Positions 8,207 through 15,297 of a DNA stretch of 33,731 nucleotides are shown one piece after another; position 1 is the stretch's first letter, and each line of letters starts with the position of its first letter. Origin of the DNA: Cryomorphaceae bacterium. GTDB taxonomy: Bacteria > Bacteroidota > Bacteroidia > Flavobacteriales > Schleiferiaceae. Made by a program: the position numbers and the translations under genes. Below the pieces are notes generated by a model. It had not been told where the DNA came from. It worked only from the letters and a program-made list of their open reading frames with translations, and searched no databases. Location: positions 73,434-107,164 of the forward strand of contig JAHEKP010000001.1 in NCBI GenBank assembly GCA_024638285.1, given 5' to 3'.

Positions 8207-8572
8207 TTACTTTGTTACATAAATGACGTCAACCATGGCTTGCACGTCAGAGTTGCGACCGAACCAACGAGTTTTAAATTCTTCCGTGTAGATTCTAATG
8301 TTCGCGATGGTTACTGTATCCCCAAATTCTTTTCTCGCTGCAGCCAACATCTTATCGTAGCTGATCAATCCATCGTGAAGCGAAATCTCCCGAGTCTTAT
8401 CAGCAGCAGTGATTTTATCACTGTAAATAATATCAGGATAGACCATAATGGTACCTATGTAGGTCCAATTTTGACCATACAATGTATTTGCAGTGTCGTA
8501 AAGGCTGCGGTTAGGACTGGCACAGGAATTAAAAAGAATACCTAGGGTTGCGATAATTAACAGTCGTTTCAT
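8207..8572 (-). CDS. Small lipoprotein of unknown function
   Basis: A 121-residue protein with a lipoprotein signal: KR then a hydrophobic run and the lipobox LFNSC with C17 as the lipidated residue. The mature part of about 105 residues starts ASPNRSLYDTANTLYGQNW, contains DKTREISLHDGLISYDKMLAAARKEFGDTV and ends in VQAMVDVIYVTK. The alternating pattern suggests a small alpha/beta domain like those in putative periplasmic or outer-membrane lipoproteins, but I cannot name a family. It is transcribed alone: a terminator at 8602-8628 isolates it from upstream minus-strand transcription, and its stop abuts the convergent gene. Confidence 0.7.
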   Translation of the reverse strand: MKRLLIIATLGILFNSCASPNRSLYDTANTLYGQNWTYIGTIMVYPDIIYSDKITAADKTREISLHDGLISYDKMLAAARKEFGDTVTIANIRIYTEEFKTRWFGRNSDVQAMVDVIYVTK

Positions 8573-8601
8573 AGCAGCTGAATTTTCAACAAAAATAGGA
8601 C

Positions 8602-8628
8602 AAAAAAATAGCCCTTGATAGGGCTATT
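8602..8628 (-). terminator. Intrinsic terminator after the 44-aa ORF
   Basis: A perfect 9-bp inverted repeat, AATAGCCCT / AGGGCTATT with loop TGAT (8607-8628). On the minus strand it is followed by seven T (A-run 8602-8608 on the plus strand). It lies 11 bp past the stop of the small minus-strand ORF and 30 bp before the lipoprotein start, so it would end transcripts arriving from the right. On the plus strand it has no T-run. Confidence 0.7.
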
Positions 8629-8639
8629 AATTACAAAAT

Positions 8640-8774
8640 TCACAATGTTTTGAGTCGTTCTCGCAACACTGTATCTGTGATTCGGATTCCCCTTTCCAGA
8701 AGATGGTTTTTAACCTTTGGAAGGTCTCCTTTGAATAGTTTAATGGCTTGGTTAATACTGCATATACGTTTCAT
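8640..8774 (-). CDS. Possible 44-aa basic small protein
   Basis: An ATG-started frame of 44 codons beginning MKRICSINQAIKLFKGDLP and ending LRERLKTL. It is basic (many K and R) and could form two or three helices, with a hint of a small DNA- or RNA-binding fold. No family is recognised. Support for a real gene is the intrinsic terminator 11 bp after its stop on the same strand, in an intergenic region otherwise without coding on that strand. Against it: weak ribosome-binding site and short length. A TTTG, 19-bp gap and TAATCTAA upstream is a weak promoter candidate. It could also be part of a small RNA ending at the terminator. A 62-codon frame on the opposite strand is judged a shadow. Confidence 0.42.
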   Translation of the reverse strand: MKRICSINQAIKLFKGDLPKVKNHLLERGIRITDTVLRERLKTL

Positions 8775-9061
8775 ATTGACGTTTTTTAGATTAACACCTT
8801 TACAATTTACGGCAAATATTCGCTGTCTCTCAATTTAGTTATTAACTGAATATCAGTCGCATCTGTAGGAGAGCGTACCTCGTTTTGAAGGAGCTAAGCC
8901 ATAAATCCCTAAACAAACAGGTCACTTATAAACAATCATTCTCGCATGAAAAGCTTGATGTCATTGGCGTTAATGCTCTTGAAACTTTTTGACTTGGCAT
9001 TTCAGTCGTCTTTGTTTTTTGATAACTTGTACACACCAAACTAAACCAATACTAATTACCC
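8775..9061. other. Intergenic stretch without an assignable gene
   Basis: These 287 bp lie between the possible 44-aa ORF and the first Crp/Fnr-like gene. I see no tRNA, no strong hairpin and no clear promoter. One plus-strand frame stays open from 8846 to about 8989 (roughly 48 codons, no ATG) and reads like normal protein, for example FSHEKLDVIGVNALETF before a stop; it may be chance or a decayed gene. The promoters for the regulator pair and the small ORF must be here or near. Confidence 0.4.
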
Positions 9062-9664
9062 ATGCTATCTCAAAAAGAGGTTGAACGACTTCATTATGGA
9101 TTACTCTCACATATCCAACTTAAGGGTGATGGTGAAGTCGAAGCTTTGCGTGCACTAAGCAGTAAATTTGTTCTAAGAAAGGTCTTTAGTGGAGATACCC
9201 TTTGGGATTTAGATTCGGAAAGTGGTGACCTACATTTTATACTCGAAGGAACTTTTGCTGAATATTTAAAACGGGGCTCAGACTCATTTATTATGAGATT
9301 TTACCGTCCAGGTAAATTCGCGTTTTCGGAAGATTTACTCTTGTATTCAAAGCATTCAGATTCTTTTTCTAAAGCATTGTCTAATGCGAAAGTAGCATCC
9401 TTGCCTTCGGTGCATTTTCAAAATGCATTACGTCAAGGCGGCTTAGGAGTCAAATTAATGGAAGTATTGATCAACTTAAGTATGACCGAATATCGGAATA
9501 CAACTTATGAGATGCTCCAAACTTCAGGAACAAATAGAATTCACGCTGCATTGGAGCAATTTCCAGAATTACTGCATTTAATCCCAAGACGGGAATTAGC
9601 CGACTACCTTGGCATTTCTCGTGCTTCATTGTTTAGATCATTAAAAGAAATAGGTCATGAATAG
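9062..9664 (+). CDS. Crp/Fnr-family transcriptional regulator (first of a tandem pair)
   Basis: A 200-residue Crp/Fnr-type protein. Residues about 20-125 form a cyclic-nucleotide-binding-like beta roll (VFSGDTLWDLDSESGDLHFILEGTFAEYLKRG, then FYRPGKFAFSEDLLL), a dimer helix follows, and the last 30 residues are the HTH: IPRRELADYLGISRASLFRSLKE. The phosphate-binding cassette of true cAMP receptors is not evident and there is no Fnr-type cysteine cluster, so the effector is unknown. The wing after the HTH is very short, as in many Bacteroidota members. It overlaps the next regulator gene by 8 bp (ATGAATAG), which implies coupled translation. Confidence 0.85.
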   Translation: MLSQKEVERLHYGLLSHIQLKGDGEVEALRALSSKFVLRKVFSGDTLWDLDSESGDLHFILEGTFAEYLKRGSDSFIMRFYRPGKFAFSEDLLLYSKHSDSFSKALSNAKVASLPSVHFQNALRQGGLGVKLMEVLINLSMTEYRNTTYEMLQTSGTNRIHAALEQFPELLHLIPRRELADYLGISRASLFRSLKEIGHE

Positions 9665-10271
9665 CGGAGAAAAAGCAGCAATGCGATACTACTTTGAATC
9701 ACTGCCCGTGTATTCGGAGTATTTCGATGAAGCCATTGAAGCCATTATCGCTGCAATGGATTCGGGTATTCGCGCGGAAAAAGGGAGGGTATTGGTAGAA
9801 TTGGGCGCCACTAACAAAGACTTCTGGTTTTTAAAGGATGGATTCTTAAAGGAAATGTATCGCAGTCCATATGCGAAGGAAGATACCCTTTTTAACATCA
9901 TACCACCCTCGTCTATTTTTGTAAATGAGGATACACTTTTCGCTAATAAACGCCCGCAACATTATTTTACGGCGTATACAAGTGTTGAGATTTTAAGATT
10001 AAAGGAAGATGACTATATGCGCCTACTTCAGCAGTATCCCGTGATAATTAATCTCCTGTACTTGAGCGGCACTGCTGAAATTCAGAAGAGTAGGAGAGCG
10101 CGCCTAAATATGCTACGAATGAATAAAACCCCTGATCGTATTCAATGGGTTCAGCAGCAGCGAAGAGAATTGTATCAAATTATGGATAGGATAACGCTTG
10201 CGCAATACATCGGTGTGAGTAGAGCTAGCCTATACAGAGCTTTCGAAAAGAATAAAAAGTATCAATTTTGA
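9657..10271 (+). CDS. Crp/Fnr-family transcriptional regulator (second of a tandem pair)
   Basis: A 204-residue Crp/Fnr-type protein, divergent from its partner. The beta roll spans about 30-120 (EKGRVLVELGATNKDFWFLKDG, IIPPSSIFVNEDTLF), then a dimer helix with LNMLRMNKTPDRIQW, and the C-terminal HTH ITLAQYIGVSRASLYRAFEK. No cysteine cluster is seen and the cAMP-binding cassette is not recognisable. Translation is coupled to the upstream regulator through an 8-bp overlap; two such genes in one operon suggest hetero-dimers or a two-tier switch, which is inference. Its last codons and stop lie within a perfect 18-bp palindrome that could be an operator for the downstream gene or for this pair. 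Confidence 0.85.
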   Translation: MNSGEKAAMRYYFESLPVYSEYFDEAIEAIIAAMDSGIRAEKGRVLVELGATNKDFWFLKDGFLKEMYRSPYAKEDTLFNIIPPSSIFVNEDTLFANKRPQHYFTAYTSVEILRLKEDDYMRLLQQYPVIINLLYLSGTAEIQKSRRARLNMLRMNKTPDRIQWVQQQRRELYQIMDRITLAQYIGVSRASLYRAFEKNKKYQF

Positions 10272-10275
10272 TACT
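10258..10275. promoter_or_regulatory. Perfect 18-bp palindrome, candidate Crp/Fnr-type operator
   Basis: AGTATCAA-TT-TTGATACT, 8-bp arms with a 2-bp centre, covering the stop codon of the second regulator. It lacks a T-run and the loop is too tight for a good terminator. TTGAT, the half-site of Fnr-type proteins, occurs at 10268 and again at 10281 and 10289, with ATCAA at 10261. The site is 131 bp before the next gene. Binding by either regulator is inference. Confidence 0.45.
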
Positions 10276-10405
10276 AAATATTGATTTATTGATCATTAAT
10301 CTGCCATAACGCATCTGAAATTATCGTATTAGAGATTATTTAAGGTAACTGAGATTTACGGTTTGTTGGACTTTAGCACTGTCGAAAGACTAAAAACAAC
10401 GAACT

Positions 10406-11446
10406 ATGAAAAATTTATTATTTGTTATTGCATTAACAATGAGCGCGATCAGCGCAAATGCACAATCAAAGCCTTCTGTGGCTGTGTTAGATTTTGACAC
10501 ACGAGGTTACAATGAAGTAGAACGCTACCAAATCATTCAAAAGCTGTCACTTGAGATGATTAACATGTCGGGTTATGAAGTAATGGATAACTACGACATT
10601 GAATACATTTCCGAGCGCGATGAAAAAGATTTTACTGGTTGTTTCTCAAGAATCTGTCTAAAGGAATATGGAGCACAGTTAGAAGTTGATTTTATTTTGA
10701 CCGGTTCCATGAACTTGCTTGGTGAAAAAGTGAGTACCACCGTACGTTTATTTGATGTTGCTGAAGGAAAATTTATCAAGAGTACTAATCGAAATTATGT
10801 TGACGTTCCTAAAAATGATCTCCTCATGGCAGAGCTAGCCTTAAAAGATATGTTGGGTGTAGAGGTAGATCCAGAGTTAGTTCGTCGCGTCACCGTAGCC
10901 AATGATTACGACAATATTCTCAACAACCCGTTTGACAGAACATTGGTTGCAGAAGGTCCTCGTATGGGCTTCGGTTTCGTGACGGGGAATAATGCAAAAA
11001 TTTTAGCGAAGCCCGTAGCAGATGGTGGCTGGAACCAGCAGATTCCCTTGAACTCACAGTTTGGTTACCAGTTTGAGAAGGCATACATAACTACGGGTAA
11101 TTGGCAGGCCTTGGCAGAGATTGTACCAATGATTTCTGGTCTTGAGTCGAATCGATTCATCCCAAATCTAACCATTTTAAATGGATTACGTTCGAACAAT
11201 TCAGGCTGGGAGTTTGCTTTCGGTCCAACCATAGATGTTTCGAGGACTCTGGACGGACAATTGGACAGCCGCGGCGAAATTAGCTTTAGTACTGCATTAG
11301 TTTTTTCAGTAGGTAAGACCATAAAAAGTGGGGAAATGAACTTCCCGATAAATGCATTTCTGATTCCACCTAAAGACGGTACCTCATACAGATTTGGTGT
11401 TTCTATGGGATGGAACTCGGCAAAGAAAAAAAGATTGTTTGACTAA
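10406..11446 (+). CDS. Exported protein with TolB/CsgG-like N-terminal domain
   Basis: A 346-residue protein with a clear signal peptide (MKNLLFVIALTMSAISANAQ, cleavage after about residue 20). Residues 23-150 start PSVAVLDFDTRGYNE and continue with LEMINMSGYEVMDNYDIEYI, CFSRICLKEYGAQLEVDFILTGSMN and TVRLFDVAEGKFIKS. This resembles the nucleotide-binding-like fold at the N-terminus of TolB and of CsgG/DUF2380-type lipoproteins, which read out paralogous envelope components. Residues about 180-346 have alternating beta strands that could form an outer-membrane or barrel-like domain. There is no lipobox. Probably periplasmic or outer-membrane associated. It follows the regulator pair and the palindrome, and ends before a strong terminator. 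The fold match is by pattern; the function is unknown. Confidence 0.6.
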   Translation: MKNLLFVIALTMSAISANAQSKPSVAVLDFDTRGYNEVERYQIIQKLSLEMINMSGYEVMDNYDIEYISERDEKDFTGCFSRICLKEYGAQLEVDFILTGSMNLLGEKVSTTVRLFDVAEGKFIKSTNRNYVDVPKNDLLMAELALKDMLGVEVDPELVRRVTVANDYDNILNNPFDRTLVAEGPRMGFGFVTGNNAKILAKPVADGGWNQQIPLNSQFGYQFEKAYITTGNWQALAEIVPMISGLESNRFIPNLTILNGLRSNNSGWEFAFGPTIDVSRTLDGQLDSRGEISFSTALVFSVGKTIKSGEMNFPINAFLIPPKDGTSYRFGVSMGWNSAKKKRLFD

Positions 11447-11464
11447 TACCAACACTGTTAAGCG

Positions 11465-11503
11465 ACCCCCTCCGTGCATTAGCGCAGAGGGGGTTTTCTT
11501 TTT
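11465..11503 (+). terminator. Strong intrinsic terminator after the TolB/CsgG-like gene
   Basis: Stem ACCCCCTC (11465-11472) with GAGGGGGT (11487-11494), with GTGC/GCGC pairing inside the loop, followed by TTTTCTTTTT. It ends 11 bp before the ATG of the DUF5686 gene, so that gene either has its promoter inside the upstream gene or depends on read-through. Confidence 0.85.
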
Positions 11504-11514
11504 ACCTTAGGCCC

Positions 11515-13698
11515 ATGTTAAAGCCGACCCTTAGCCAAAGATTGTACGCTGGAATACTAGTGTTGTTATTCTCAACACACCTTTCAGGACAAAATGACAC
11601 GAGCATTGTTCTGCACCAAGTAACTGTCATAGATCACGAAGATCCAGCGAAGTTGATGGTAAAGGCTTTACGTCAAAATTGGAGGGATTTAGAGCGTACT
11701 TCGCCAACCAATTTAAAATACTACAGTAGAAAATATTCAAGCAAGAATAGCTCAGTAGAATTTGAGCAAGTGGCCCATGTATTTTTTGATGGATTGCTAA
11801 CGCGCCAGGAAATCCAAGCATATAAGGACTACAGCAAATATGTTCCAGATGATGGACGTTCCGTGCGATTTGATGCAAGTTTTAATTTAAATCCATCGTT
11901 CGATTTCAATGGTGATCAAGATGCTGGGGTATTAGAGAAGTATCCAGAAATGAGCTTTGATCGTGCTTTCTTTTATCCTTTTACATCTAAGGAATTACCA
12001 GAGGCATCAGCACGTGCGATTTCTGGCTTGTTCGATTGGGACGGTTTGAGCGTTTATGAATTTCGTTGGCTAAAAGAATATCTTTTCGCAGGGGAGTCGT
12101 TTGTAGAATTAGGCTTTGAACCTAGGCCAGGAAAGAGTGGATGGTCAGGAACGATGATTGTAAATGCAACGCAATTGCGTCCCATTTCGTTTAAGGGTAC
12201 TGTTGGTGTGTTCACATTAGAACAGACGTACACTAAGGGACATGTATTTATCAATGAGTCCATTACAATAATAAATGCTGTCGATAATAGTGTGTTTGAA
12301 TGGGAGTTGGAAGGTGTGGATTTGCCGATTGTTCCTGCATTGAAACGGGCGATGCAGGTAGGGTCATTACCTGTAGAGCAGATGCGGGATATAAGTTACT
12401 GGGAGGAATACCGCCCGGAAGATGAGGAATTGGACCAATGGACTCGGAGTCAAGATAGTTTAATTCGTTATCTCAATACTGACGATTACCTAGATAGCAT
12501 GGATGCTATTTACAACGCATTTCACTGGTATGAGCCGTTAGTTAGTGGCGTAGGGTATCGAAAACGAAGTCAAGGTACTAATCTATATTTAAGCCCTTTG
12601 ATCGGTCAATGGAACCTTTTAGGAATAGGTGGTTTGCGTTGGCGACCTACTATGGTATTGGGCAAGCGATTTGAAAACGACAATGCCATCAACATCTACA
12701 GTAATCTAAATTACGGTTTTAAGAATCACGACATGAAAGGCTCTATTGACGTGGGATACACGTATGCACCTTTGCATAATGGATCGGTTCATTTGAGGGT
12801 AGGAGACACTTACGACCAAATAACTCAGAATGTCGATTTGACAGGATTGTTGGCACGTAGCAATTTCATTCAGAAAACTTTTGTTGAGAGTTATCACAAA
12901 TACGAGTGGTTCAACGGATTTTATACCCGATTTGGCGTTGAATACAGTAAGAGACAGAGTATTGAAGGGCTGGAGTTTGCTGATTGGTCAAACAACCTTT
13001 TTGGCGCTCGTAATCAACCTGGTTTTTTTGAAACGTACACCGTGGCTCAGTTAGGAGCAGAAATCTTGATTCGGCCGTTCCAGCGTTATTATTTGAAGGG
13101 GCGACAAAAGATAGTTTTAAGCAGTCGTTGGCCTGATTTTAGGTTGAGTTTAAAACAGGGTATTCCCTATGTTTTTGGCTCTGATGTGCGCTATACTAAA
13201 TACGAATTTCAGGTGGAGGATATGGTGCGTTGGGGCGCACCAGGTGAGAGTTTCTACAATGTAGTCTCAGGAGGGTTTATGAATGATCCATCAACGGTGA
13301 GATTCATCGAATACAAATGGTTTAGGGGAGGTGACTTCTTATTGTTCACGAACCCGCTATTCACTATGCAGAGTTTATCAGAGACCTTCGCTTCACCGGA
13401 GGTCTACATTCAAGCCTTCGGTATCCATCATTTTGATGGTTTCCTTTTAGATCGTATTCCTCTAGTGAATCGTTTTGGAATTAGTTCCGCAGTTGGTTTT
13501 AGCGCATTGTATTTACCTACAAGTAATTTTTCTCATTTAGAAACCTATGTAGGGATTGAACGTAAAGTGAAGCTTTGGCAAACACCAACACGTTTTGGAC
13601 TATATTATTTGACGAGTCCATCCGATGCCAATCCTGGCTTTCGGCTTAAGGTAGGTTTAGATATTAGGGATACGTTTAAAGACCGTTGGAATTTTTAG
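11515..13698 (+). CDS. DUF5686 family outer-membrane protein
   Basis: A 727-residue exported protein with a signal peptide ending near SGQ (about residue 26). The first part (about 35-330) is soluble-like and includes DPAKLMVKALRQNW, FKYYSRKY-like strands and the EQMRDISYWEEYRPEDEELD segment. The second part is a long series of amphipathic beta strands with aromatic ends, as in outer-membrane barrels, finishing in LKVGLDIRDTFKDRWNF, a C-terminus with final phenylalanine typical of barrels. This fits DUF5686, a Bacteroidota family often carrying an N-terminal carboxypeptidase-regulatory-like (CarboxypepD_reg) domain; that domain seems absent here. Role unknown, probably in cell-envelope assembly or transport. 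Confidence 0.75.
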   Translation: MLKPTLSQRLYAGILVLLFSTHLSGQNDTSIVLHQVTVIDHEDPAKLMVKALRQNWRDLERTSPTNLKYYSRKYSSKNSSVEFEQVAHVFFDGLLTRQEIQAYKDYSKYVPDDGRSVRFDASFNLNPSFDFNGDQDAGVLEKYPEMSFDRAFFYPFTSKELPEASARAISGLFDWDGLSVYEFRWLKEYLFAGESFVELGFEPRPGKSGWSGTMIVNATQLRPISFKGTVGVFTLEQTYTKGHVFINESITIINAVDNSVFEWELEGVDLPIVPALKRAMQVGSLPVEQMRDISYWEEYRPEDEELDQWTRSQDSLIRYLNTDDYLDSMDAIYNAFHWYEPLVSGVGYRKRSQGTNLYLSPLIGQWNLLGIGGLRWRPTMVLGKRFENDNAINIYSNLNYGFKNHDMKGSIDVGYTYAPLHNGSVHLRVGDTYDQITQNVDLTGLLARSNFIQKTFVESYHKYEWFNGFYTRFGVEYSKRQSIEGLEFADWSNNLFGARNQPGFFETYTVAQLGAEILIRPFQRYYLKGRQKIVLSSRWPDFRLSLKQGIPYVFGSDVRYTKYEFQVEDMVRWGAPGESFYNVVSGGFMNDPSTVRFIEYKWFRGGDFLLFTNPLFTMQSLSETFASPEVYIQAFGIHHFDGFLLDRIPLVNRFGISSAVGFSALYLPTSNFSHLETYVGIERKVKLWQTPTRFGLYYLTSPSDANPGFRLKVGLDIRDTFKDRWNF

Positions 13699-13731
13699 TC
13701 TCTTTTTTGAATAAGATTTTCAGTTGGAGCG

Positions 13732-13761
13732 CAAAATGTGACTGCATTTTGAGCATTTTTT
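13732..13761 (+). terminator. Probable terminator after the DUF5686 gene
   Basis: Stem CAAAATG / CATTTTG with loop TGACTG (13732-13751), then AGCA and six T (13756-13761). The stem is AT-rich and only 7 bp, so it would be a modest terminator. Position just downstream of the stop at 13698 fits. Confidence 0.45.
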
Positions 13762-13820
13762 ACGAATTAATTGGGATTTCTTTTTCGTGACGACCTAAAT
13801 TGCACAGGTATATTTCTTCC

Positions 13821-14597
13821 ATGAAAAACATTCTAGGCTTTATTAGAGTATGCGGAGTTTTCACCACGATTTTTATTGGTGTATTCAGTCTCGCATTGCT
13901 TTATCCTTTTGCGGGTAGGAAATTTGCGCATCGCTTGTTTATGGCTCTTCGTTGGGTGTTGCTTTGGTTTGTTGGGGTTAGAGTATCGGGGCCCCGTTTA
14001 GATTCAATTGGTCCAGGTATTTTAATGGCAAATCATCGATCGTATCTGGATGTGCTTTTTGTGCCCACTAGCGAACTTTTTACTGTCGTGGGAAAGGCCG
14101 AAGTGAAACGTTGGCCATTTATTGGATGGGCGGCGCAAGCTTTGGGAGTTTTGTGGGTCAAACGTGAGAGTAAAGCAAGTCGCTCTAAAACGCGCGAAAA
14201 TATCGTTGCGGCCATTAAAGGCGGTCAAACGGTAGTGCTCTTTCCAGAGGGAACTTCGTGGGAAGGACCGCAAATGTTGCCATTAAAGCCAGGTATGTTC
14301 TACGAATGTGCAAAGCACGGTTTTGATATTTACCAATGGAGCTTGCATTTCGATTCTGCGAAAACAGGCTTCCCAATTGGAATCAATTTTCTTACCCACC
14401 TCTGGGCGGTGTGCAGCGAGCCAAAGATTAATGCCTACATAGACGTTCGTAAAGTACCCATAACTAACCAGAATGCTGAGGCGCTGATTGCTGATGCCCA
14501 AGAGTGGTGGAAAAACAGTTTAGCAGGTTTGAGCGCATCCTATCCGGCGCGGGACAGTGGTTACTGGCCAGACGATAGGCGTTCGATAGAAGCTTAA
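13821..14597 (+). CDS. plsC: 1-acyl-sn-glycerol-3-phosphate acyltransferase (PlsC family)
   Basis: A 258-residue membrane acyltransferase started at MKNILGFIR; a TTG 21 bp earlier also opens the frame. A membrane segment covers about residues 8-30. Motif I is NHRSYLD (71-77) with catalytic H72 and D77; motif III is FPEGTSW (141-147), the glycerol-phosphate site, and VGKAEVKRWPFIGW is motif II. PlsC enzymes acylate lysophosphatidic acid at sn-2 to give phosphatidic acid for membrane lipids, at the inner membrane. It is transcribed alone, 4 bp overlapping tail-to-tail with the next minus-strand gene. A paralogue acting on another lysolipid is the alternative. Confidence 0.88.
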   Translation: MKNILGFIRVCGVFTTIFIGVFSLALLYPFAGRKFAHRLFMALRWVLLWFVGVRVSGPRLDSIGPGILMANHRSYLDVLFVPTSELFTVVGKAEVKRWPFIGWAAQALGVLWVKRESKASRSKTRENIVAAIKGGQTVVLFPEGTSWEGPQMLPLKPGMFYECAKHGFDIYQWSLHFDSAKTGFPIGINFLTHLWAVCSEPKINAYIDVRKVPITNQNAEALIADAQEWWKNSLAGLSASYPARDSGYWPDDRRSIEA

Positions 14598-15202
14598 AAT
14601 TCTTCAGTAGAAAAAGGAAAGGCAAAGCGATCCATATAAGCTTCTGTACTGCCTTTGTTCTCAGTGCTCAAAGAGACGCGTTGTTTTAAAGGGATGCTGT
14701 CGCTGATCCGCTGTGTGAAAGCTATGTTGCCTACTTTAAGTAATTGGTTTGATGCGTCGAGGACAAGTGTTTGAACAGAAGCGCTATTAAAGCCTTCGAT
14801 ATTTAGTAATTCATTTAGACGCTTTGGCGTTGCAATAACCACATCTGCTCCGAAGTATATATCCTCCTTTTGCTTCAACAATTGAGGCCCGGGATAGGCC
14901 GTCCAAACACGGAGGTCAGTATGCTTGCCTAAGCGTTCGAAGTGTTGTGCGTATTCGTTTGCGATTTCAGCGTTCTGCACGAGGACCAAAGCGCGGGCTA
15001 CATCTTCAAAGCTCTCTTTCAGTTTGTGGATGATAGTAGCTGCCACTGCAATCCGCAGAGGAGCTAGATCTTCTGCAATAAGCCATTTATTTTGACCACT
15101 TTTTAGCGTACTAACCACAGCGCGTTGAGCGGCATTAAAATGGAGTAGGTCGGCACCTTCTAGGGCGCTTAACACTTCCGCTTGTAATTTCAATTTTGCC
15201 AT
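14594..15202 (-). CDS. Degenerate single-domain DEAD-box-helicase-like protein
   Basis: A 202-residue protein that lines up with only the first RecA-like domain of DEAD-box helicases. The Q-motif region survives as FNAAQRAVV (22-30) and motif Ib as VVIATPKRLNELL (121-133). The Walker A loop is replaced by LIAEDLAPLR (41-50) with no GKT, the DEAD box reads VLDAS (147-151), and SAT (motif III) appears as SLSTE (177-181). It should not bind or hydrolyse ATP as helicases do. Short DEAD-like proteins of about 200 residues are widespread in Flavobacteria, and this copy looks like a further-decayed member kept for another role, perhaps RNA or protein binding. No second RecA domain lies downstream. 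Confidence 0.7.
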   Translation of the reverse strand: MAKLKLQAEVLSALEGADLLHFNAAQRAVVSTLKSGQNKWLIAEDLAPLRIAVAATIIHKLKESFEDVARALVLVQNAEIANEYAQHFERLGKHTDLRVWTAYPGPQLLKQKEDIYFGADVVIATPKRLNELLNIEGFNSASVQTLVLDASNQLLKVGNIAFTQRISDSIPLKQRVSLSTENKGSTEAYMDRFAFPFSTEEF

Positions 15203-15268
15203 TTGCTCATCTTTTGTGCAAAACTACGGGGTCTTTAACAAACATGTGGTAAAATCTTACACAGGTTG

Positions 15269-15276
15269 TACATTTA
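15269..15276 (+). promoter_or_regulatory. Candidate Bacteroidota -7 element before the GH13 gene
   Basis: TACATTTA matches five of the six fixed bases of TAnnTTTG and lies 21 bp before the ATG at 15298. A GGAATAAGAAG purine tract between them could serve the ribosome. No convincing TTTG occurs at the right distance upstream, so the promoter call is tentative. Confidence 0.35.
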
Positions 15277-15297
15277 GACGGAATAAGAAGTTCACTC

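Noticed and set aside
7099-8572. AlbA_2 protein and neighbours as a defence island
   Set aside because: A stand-alone AlbA_2 winged-helix protein, an orphan and a lipoprotein give no effector, nuclease or toxin signature.
8650-8838. Plus-strand 62-codon frame MSRSRNTVSVIRIP opposite the 44-aa ORF
   Set aside because: It is antisense to a minus-strand ORF that has an own terminator, and has no ribosome site or family resemblance.
8846-8989. Plus-strand open stretch of about 48 codons with protein-like composition
   Set aside because: No start codon and no recognisable family; a stretch this short can be open by chance.
14594-15202. Pseudogene of a full DEAD-box helicase
   Set aside because: The frame is intact, no second-domain remnant lies downstream, and short relatives of this length are common in Flavobacteria.
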